Made by a program: the position numbers and the translations under genes
Notes under the pieces: model-generated
Databases searched by the model: none
What the model was told of the DNA's origin: nothing
Seen by the model: the letters and a program-made list of their open reading frames with translations, nothing else
Shown here: in pieces, positions 7,907 to 11,349 of the stretch
How the letters are laid out: each line of letters starts with the position of its first letter
How positions within the stretch are numbered: position 1 is the stretch's first letter
NCBI GenBank assembly: GCA_033085395.1
Contig: JANQBS010000611.1
Span: 1-11,349 of the forward strand
Source: Xanthoparmelia taractica
Lineage: Eukaryota; Ascomycota; Lecanoromycetes; Lecanorales; Parmeliaceae
Length of the DNA: 11,349 nucleotides
Reading direction: 5' to 3'

Positions 7907-9133
7907 CGCAGCGCAAGCTTATTCGACATACAGTACTATTACGGCCTGGGCCTGGAAGAAAGACAACGCCCTTGTCCAATCTTTGGTTCGGTATCGGTTG
8001 CCAAACGTCACACTGCTCGGCGCACACGTGCCGTCGTCCCTCGGGGTTTGCAGCAGCCTCGGGCAGTCAATAGCTCAAACGCATGATAGCAATGGGCATC
8101 CTCTCGTCCTTGATGTTGTCTGAAACGGAAACTAATGTGATTGGCTATGTGAAGTAAGTCCAGGGTAGTATGTAGATCGCCTTGGAGGATGTGAGTCGAC
8201 TGGAGGTTGTATGGAGTAAGTGAACAAAGACGGAAGTTTTCACTAAGATTTTCAGGAGATCAGCGACCTTACGGATGCATACAATACGAGGCTGCAAATG
8301 GTCGTTCGTCAGTGATTGCCTAGATCACTCTTGTCGTCTTGCATTGTTTCAGCTGGAAAATGACACTACTTCACAATGCATGGCGCACTATCGCATAGGC
8401 ATCTCCGTGCTCGCGTGGACCTTCAAGAAGGAGCACAGGTTTTTGGCCGATAGGCAAGCGTGCGCTGCAGCGTGCCAACGAACATTGTACTATGCCACCT
8501 GTCTGCATTCTTAGGGTACATCGTAGTATAATACTTCGGCCGACAGGCTACTTCTGGAGACTTGGATTTTCGTGTAACGGTAGCTACTCTTGTCGGTGTA
8601 GCAGGCAGATTGCTACCAGCATTCATTCATCTTCTTTTCATCTTCTTTTCATCTTCAAGCGACCTCGTTCTCGTACAACGTAGCAGCGTATACTCGCGGC
8701 AACATTGCCAAGGTGGTATCGAACACATTTATCCGCGCGATATAGCTGATGCTACAGAATGCAAGTTAGCATTACGGGAAACATTTACCGATTTCCAATC
8801 GCCCAAAGCGGGATTAAAGGAGTGTGGTCCCCACCCGCTCTTAATGCAATGCAACGGATGTTTGTTACTCTTGTACATCATACATAGCCCTTCTTCAGCC
8901 TTGTTATGTTATCAACAATCACAACATATCAGGCTGCCAAAGTCAGCAGCTGAACATTTCGGAAAAGACAGTACTTTCCTATATTGGTAATCTATCATTA
9001 TGATTTTACCCCTTCCCATCTAATGTACTCCGTAGTACTCAAGTAAGTATCGAGGCTTGTTTAGTTTGCTGCTGCTACATGCAGAGAATATTCTCAACTC
9101 AATGCGTGTGCAAGTCACGAGTCATGCAAGCAT
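7907..9133. other. Unassigned island DNA with weak reading frames
   Basis: Composition is normal, but no gene can be supported. Overlapping plus-strand frames at 7787-8086 and 7881-8123 (80 residues, alanine- and leucine-rich, including VRYRLPNVTLLGAHVPSSLG) and 8562-8990 (142 residues, hydrophobic start MDFRVTVATLVGVAGRLLPA) have no motif I recognise and no neighbouring exons that extend them. They may be pieces of further decayed genes. The 11-bp unit TCATCTTCTTT is repeated about 2.7 times at 8627-8656. The right part of the stretch, toward 9133, may be the promoter side of the dead transporter gene. Confidence 0.45.
8627..8656. repeat. Short tandem repeat, 11-bp unit
   Basis: TCATCTTCTTT occurs exactly twice in a row, followed by eight bases of a third unit. 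It lies inside a weak plus-strand frame and is probably an ordinary minisatellite-like slip product. Confidence 0.7.
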
Positions 9134-9249
9134 ATGGAGCGGCCACCAACGGCAATCCGGGCATCATATGTGCCCACCCATCCATCCAATCTTGACCCCC
9201 TTGGTACACTGCAAACAGAAAGGTGGTTCGGCCTGATCCCAACCCTCTT

Positions 9250-9345
9250 GCGCTCCAATAGCTTGGACGGCCCACCCTCCCTCTTTCACCTAAATACACA
9301 CAACCAAAATACAACTAATACAACTGCGGACCGAAGCCGAGGCCA
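9250..9345 (+). promoter_or_regulatory. Pyrimidine-rich then A-rich leader before the transporter pseudogene
   Basis: CCACCCTCCCTCTTTCACC is followed by an A/C-rich run (ACACACAACCAAAATACAAC). This order is common in the leaders of expressed fungal genes. It stands just before the first recognisable transporter codons at about 9338, so it may be the old 5' untranslated region. No ATG in the transporter frame lies between it and the coding remains, which fits a damaged start. Confidence 0.35.
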
Positions 9346-9942
9346 AAACCGCAACGAGCTTCGCCTTACTTTTCCTGACGAACAGACCAAGATCGTGAGT
9401 ACTGCGCTCGTAGCCATAATAAACGCCTTGAATGGCTTCGTGAGGAGCAGCTGGATTGTCACATCATATCTCCTCACGTACGCTGGTAGGCATAATGTCA
9501 ATAAATATTATATGCGAGACCGTTGATTGTGTGATGGGTTTCCCCATAATCTTATCGCGGTTCAGCGACTTTTTGGTCCTCAAGCCTCTGATTTTACTTG
9601 CAGTCTCTCTGTTTACCGTCTTCTCGGCGGCATGTGGAGCAGCACAGAGTTTCACCCAACTATAGGTTGAAGGTCAAACATGTGTTGCGAGATTCAATGC
9701 TGAGTTGCGAGTTGCGAAACTCTTCGTGCGTTCCAAGGTATCGGAGGCGGAGGGATAGATACGCTCATCTTCGTGATTACCCTCCAGATGGTCCTAATGA
9801 ACGATTGGCGGCGCATTCGGGTATGCTTTCGTCGGCCTACGCTTTCTCGGCTACATCAGGGCCGGTCCTCGGTGGACTGATCAGTGGCAATACAACCTGG
9901 AGATAGGTGTTCTTGTTGAAGTGCGCTGCTTGACACCTTCCA
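9338..9942 (+). pseudogene. Broken DHA2-type (14-helix) major facilitator transporter
   Basis: The intact relatives are proton-driven exporters of drugs or secondary metabolites in the plasma membrane. Recognisable pieces in order are IVSTALVAIINALNGF and SSWIVTSYLLTYAG (frame ending at 9485); then GFPIILSRFSDFLVLKPLIL with SLFTVFSAACGAAQSFTQL (to 9662); then LRAFQGIGGGGIDTLIFVIT (from 9722); then NERLAAHSGMLSSAYAFSAT and SGPVLGGLISGNTTWR (to 9903). The last carries the GPxxGG antiporter motif C. Lesions include: the intron at 9486-9537 has GG instead of AG at its acceptor; TAG at 9663-9665; a gap of about 59 bases before LRAFQG; a one-base deletion near 9793; TAG for the expected tryptophan at 9904-9906; and motif A with VL in place of GR. 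Helix 1 before IVSTAL seems shortened, and nothing recognisable follows VFLL, so the C-terminal half is gone. I am sure of the family but less so of the exact borders. Confidence 0.8.
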
Positions 9943-10149
9943 ACTACGCGTTGTCTATCGAGGCTTGCTAGCCAAGGCCTTTGGCGGTGTCCCGCCTGTG
10001 TTCAGCGATTTACTAGGTCTCTTACCGAGTCTCCCATTAAGTCTTCTATCGAGCCTCTTGTTATGTCTCCTGTTATCACTAAAGAGATAGCTTAGTGAGG
10101 AAAGAAAGCTACTGCGAACGTATTCTTTCGAACCGTCTACTATACCAGA
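9943..10149. other. Island DNA after the transporter remains, with a 12-bp tandem repeat
   Basis: No gene is recognised. Five imperfect 12-bp units starting GTCTC or a variant lie at 10017-10076, followed by a small hairpin (TCACTAA at 10076-10082 with TTAGTGA at 10092-10098). The minus-strand frame at 9955-10224 turns the repeat into a four-residue pattern (KRLD, RRLN, GRLG), but there is no sign that it is translated. Confidence 0.45.
10017..10076. repeat. Imperfect tandem repeat, five 12-bp units
   Basis: The units are GTCTCTTACCGA, GTCTCCCATTAA, GTCTTCTATCGA, GCCTCTTGTTAT and GTCTCCTGTTAT. They share the first five to six bases and the length. The differences are many, so the array is old. 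Confidence 0.7.
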
Positions 10150-10312
10150 ATTAGTGTTCTCATTCATGAAGGCATACACATCGGGACCAAGCAGTACTAT
10201 AGATAGTTGATTGGGCCGTCCCAACGCTAAGGTCAGCAGTCAGTAGGCCCAGCTAGATCGTTAGCAGGCCTAGATAGGCCCCTGGACGTGCCCCAGCGCT
10301 AGAAAAACTCCC
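10150..10312 (+). repeat. 163-bp direct repeat, less mutated copy A
   Basis: This aligns without gaps to 10548-10710 at a constant distance of 398 bases. At about 40 positions this copy has C or G where the other has T or A; I found no transversion and no change the other way. It keeps many CA and TG pairs. The sequence has no reading frame and no recognisable terminal repeats, so its origin (transposon piece or local duplication) is unknown. Confidence 0.85.
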
Positions 10313-10547
10313 TACATCTATGCGGCATAGACCTGGAGTATCTAATTAGATAGCTATATATAGGCGTGGGTGAGTAAAATAAAAGAATGCGATTACTCTG
10401 AGTGAGAAGAATTCGAATAAAGAGCCAACTAATGGTGTAAGACCCATACATATAGTGCTCTCGAAGACACGTGTTCCCCGCATGTGCGTATGCATCTGGA
10501 ACAGAGGCTGAATCATGAGACACACTAACCCATAGTCTTATTATTCG
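10313..10547. other. Spacer between the two 163-bp repeats
   Basis: Mostly normal composition, with CA and TG present; no gene or RNA seen. The minus-strand frame 10299-10523 overlaps the end of the repeat and has no recognisable motif. The change from normal to AT-rich DNA falls at its right end, about 10540. Confidence 0.5.
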
Positions 10548-10710
10548 ATTAATATTCTTATTTATAAAGGCATATATATCGAGATCAAGTAGTACTATAG
10601 ATAGTTAATTAAGTCGTCTCAACGCTAAGGTTAATAATTAATAGACTTAGCTAGATCATTAGCAGATCTAGATAAATTTCTAAACGTATCTTAGCGCTAG
10701 AAAAACTCTT
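10548..10710 (+). repeat. 163-bp direct repeat, RIP-mutated copy B
   Basis: Every difference from copy A is a C-to-T or G-to-A here, for example GTCAGCAGTCAG becoming GTTAATAATTAA. Changes on both strands fit RIP, which acts on both partners of a repeat and in some cases marks one far more than the other. This copy forms the start of the right AT-rich block. Confidence 0.85.
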
Positions 10711-11122
10711 AAATAATCAAAAGACGTTATATGAGAGCCCCGCAGAAGATTTCGCATAACGATCTAATAATGCGAGTATCGTCAGCACTAACGCTAATAG
10801 AACAAAAGATATTAATATCTTCGTGATATAATAAATATTCGCTCGAGATAAGTAATAATATAGAGACGATAGAAATCGAACTTTCAGCGTTTTAATAGCA
10901 TAATCTTATCGTCGCTAAGATCTATCTCGCGTGCTAAAATAATAGTCCCTCTATAGAAGAAGTGCTCTAAATAATAATCTCTTATATTAAGCGAGATTAG
11001 TATTTAACGAAGTTAACTAATAATTAGCTCTCTAGTAAAAGAGTTCTTATTTAATTAGAAGAGGGAGCTATTTAATAAAGTCTTTTATCTAAAGAGATAT
11101 CGTAAGGTCTTTACTATATAAG
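10711..11122. repeat. RIP-degraded AT-rich remains, right block
   Basis: CA and TG are sparse, stops occur in all frames and no gene is seen. A few unmutated words (for example around 10735-10760) remain. The block runs up to the first of three clustered left ends of the small hAT-like element family. Confidence 0.7.
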
Positions 11123-11184
11123 TACGGGTCGGAAAGGTCTGGGATGGTCTGGGATATGGGGTGTCGATATCATATCATAATATG
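11123..11184 (+). mobile_element. Left end of a related hAT-like element, interrupted
   Basis: It begins with the family terminus TACGGGTCGGAAAGGT, then continues TCTGGGATGGTCTGGGATAT, which differs from the 276-bp family. It is therefore a variant sharing only the terminus. After 62 bases a second left end starts, so another element seems to have inserted into it. No right end lies in the window. Confidence 0.5.
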
Positions 11185-11275
11185 TACGGGTTGAAAAGGT
11201 ATGGTATATTTAATGGTATGGAACTAGTTTTTCGAATACCATACCGAAAGGTATGGGATATCCCATACTCCCATT
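11185..11275 (+). mobile_element. Left third of a hAT-like MITE, interrupted by another copy
   Basis: The start TACGGGTTGAAAAGGTATGG is a slightly changed terminus. The rest follows copy 1 base for base apart from a few substitutions, up to ACTCCCATT (copy 1 has ACTCTCATT before GGGTTTTT). There it is cut by a new TACGGGTCGG. The last eight bases, CTCCCATT (11268-11275), are the expected target duplication of the copy inserted at 11276. Confidence 0.7.
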
Positions 11276-11349
11276 TACGGGTCGGAAAGGTGTGGTATCT
11301 GTTAAACATAGTCGTTTTTAACTTTTTTTCAACTTTTTTTAAAAAATTA
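11276..11349 (+). mobile_element. hAT-like MITE, partial at window end
   Basis: Same sequence and orientation as the left end of copy 2 (3767 onward) for all 74 visible bases, but without the G-to-A changes of that copy: it has TATCTGTTAAACATAG where copy 2 has TATCTATTAAATATAG. It is the cleanest left end of this orientation in the window, hence probably the youngest. The window ends inside it. Confidence 0.85.

Noticed and set aside
8562..8990. 142-residue plus-strand frame as a secreted protein gene
   Set aside because: The start is hydrophobic, but the phenylalanine and serine run comes from an 11-bp tandem repeat. The rest has no family likeness and no evident introns or cysteine pattern, so it is not supported.
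9099..9314. Minus-strand 71-residue frame rich in G, R and W
   Set aside because: It lies over the probable leader and start of the transporter relic and has no recognisable motif.
1..11349. tRNA, rRNA or CRISPR array
   Set aside because: No cloverleaf, rRNA-like block or regularly spaced repeat was seen on either strand. The repeats found are transposon ends, LTRs, a single direct duplication and short tandem slips.

Overview
The window looks like nuclear DNA of a filamentous ascomycete (Pezizomycotina). Three observations support this: introns of 49-64 bp with GT...AG ends and CTRAY-like branch points; a fungal rhodopsin-fold (PTH11-like, non-CFEM) membrane protein gene; and long stretches where CA and TG dinucleotides are almost absent while CG is kept and TA is abundant. 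The last is the footprint of repeat-induced point mutation (RIP). The sequence alone does not support a species call.

Layout: positions 1 to about 5560 and about 10545 to 11122 are AT-rich, stop-riddled remains of old transposons. Between them lies a gene island of normal base composition (about 5560-10540). Short elements sit inside the AT-rich DNA. The clearest are two complete 276-277 bp non-autonomous DNA elements (1871-2147 and 3767-4042) with the terminus TACGGGTCGG, 23-bp terminal inverted repeats in the first copy, and perfect 8-bp target duplications, as in the hAT superfamily. Three more left ends of this family lie in an apparently nested cluster at 11123, 11185 and 11276, and the last is cut by the window edge. 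Two 183-bp LTRs (4281-4463 minus, 5024-5206 plus) face each other in inverted orientation. The right one is preceded by a polypurine tract, so it is the 3' end of an LTR retrotransposon.

The island holds one gene that reads as intact, on the minus strand (7219 to 5878, four exons, 391 residues). It encodes a seven-helix protein of the fungal rhodopsin-like/SAT4 (PTH11-type) family. To its right are gene remains. A weak BTB/POZ-like fragment lies on the minus strand (about 7738-7906). A clearly broken 14-helix (DHA2) major facilitator transporter lies on the plus strand (about 9338-9942); it has a lost splice acceptor, a 1-base deletion and in-frame TAG codons. Near the right edge of the island, a 163-bp direct repeat (10150-10312 and 10548-10710) shows one nearly clean copy and one in which about 40 differences are all C-to-T or G-to-A. 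This is a direct before-and-after picture of RIP.

I see no operon-like or concerted system. The region is best described as a gene-poor, RIP-degraded compartment with one surviving receptor-like gene, decaying genes around it, and a young family of small hAT-like elements that inserted after, or escaped, RIP.
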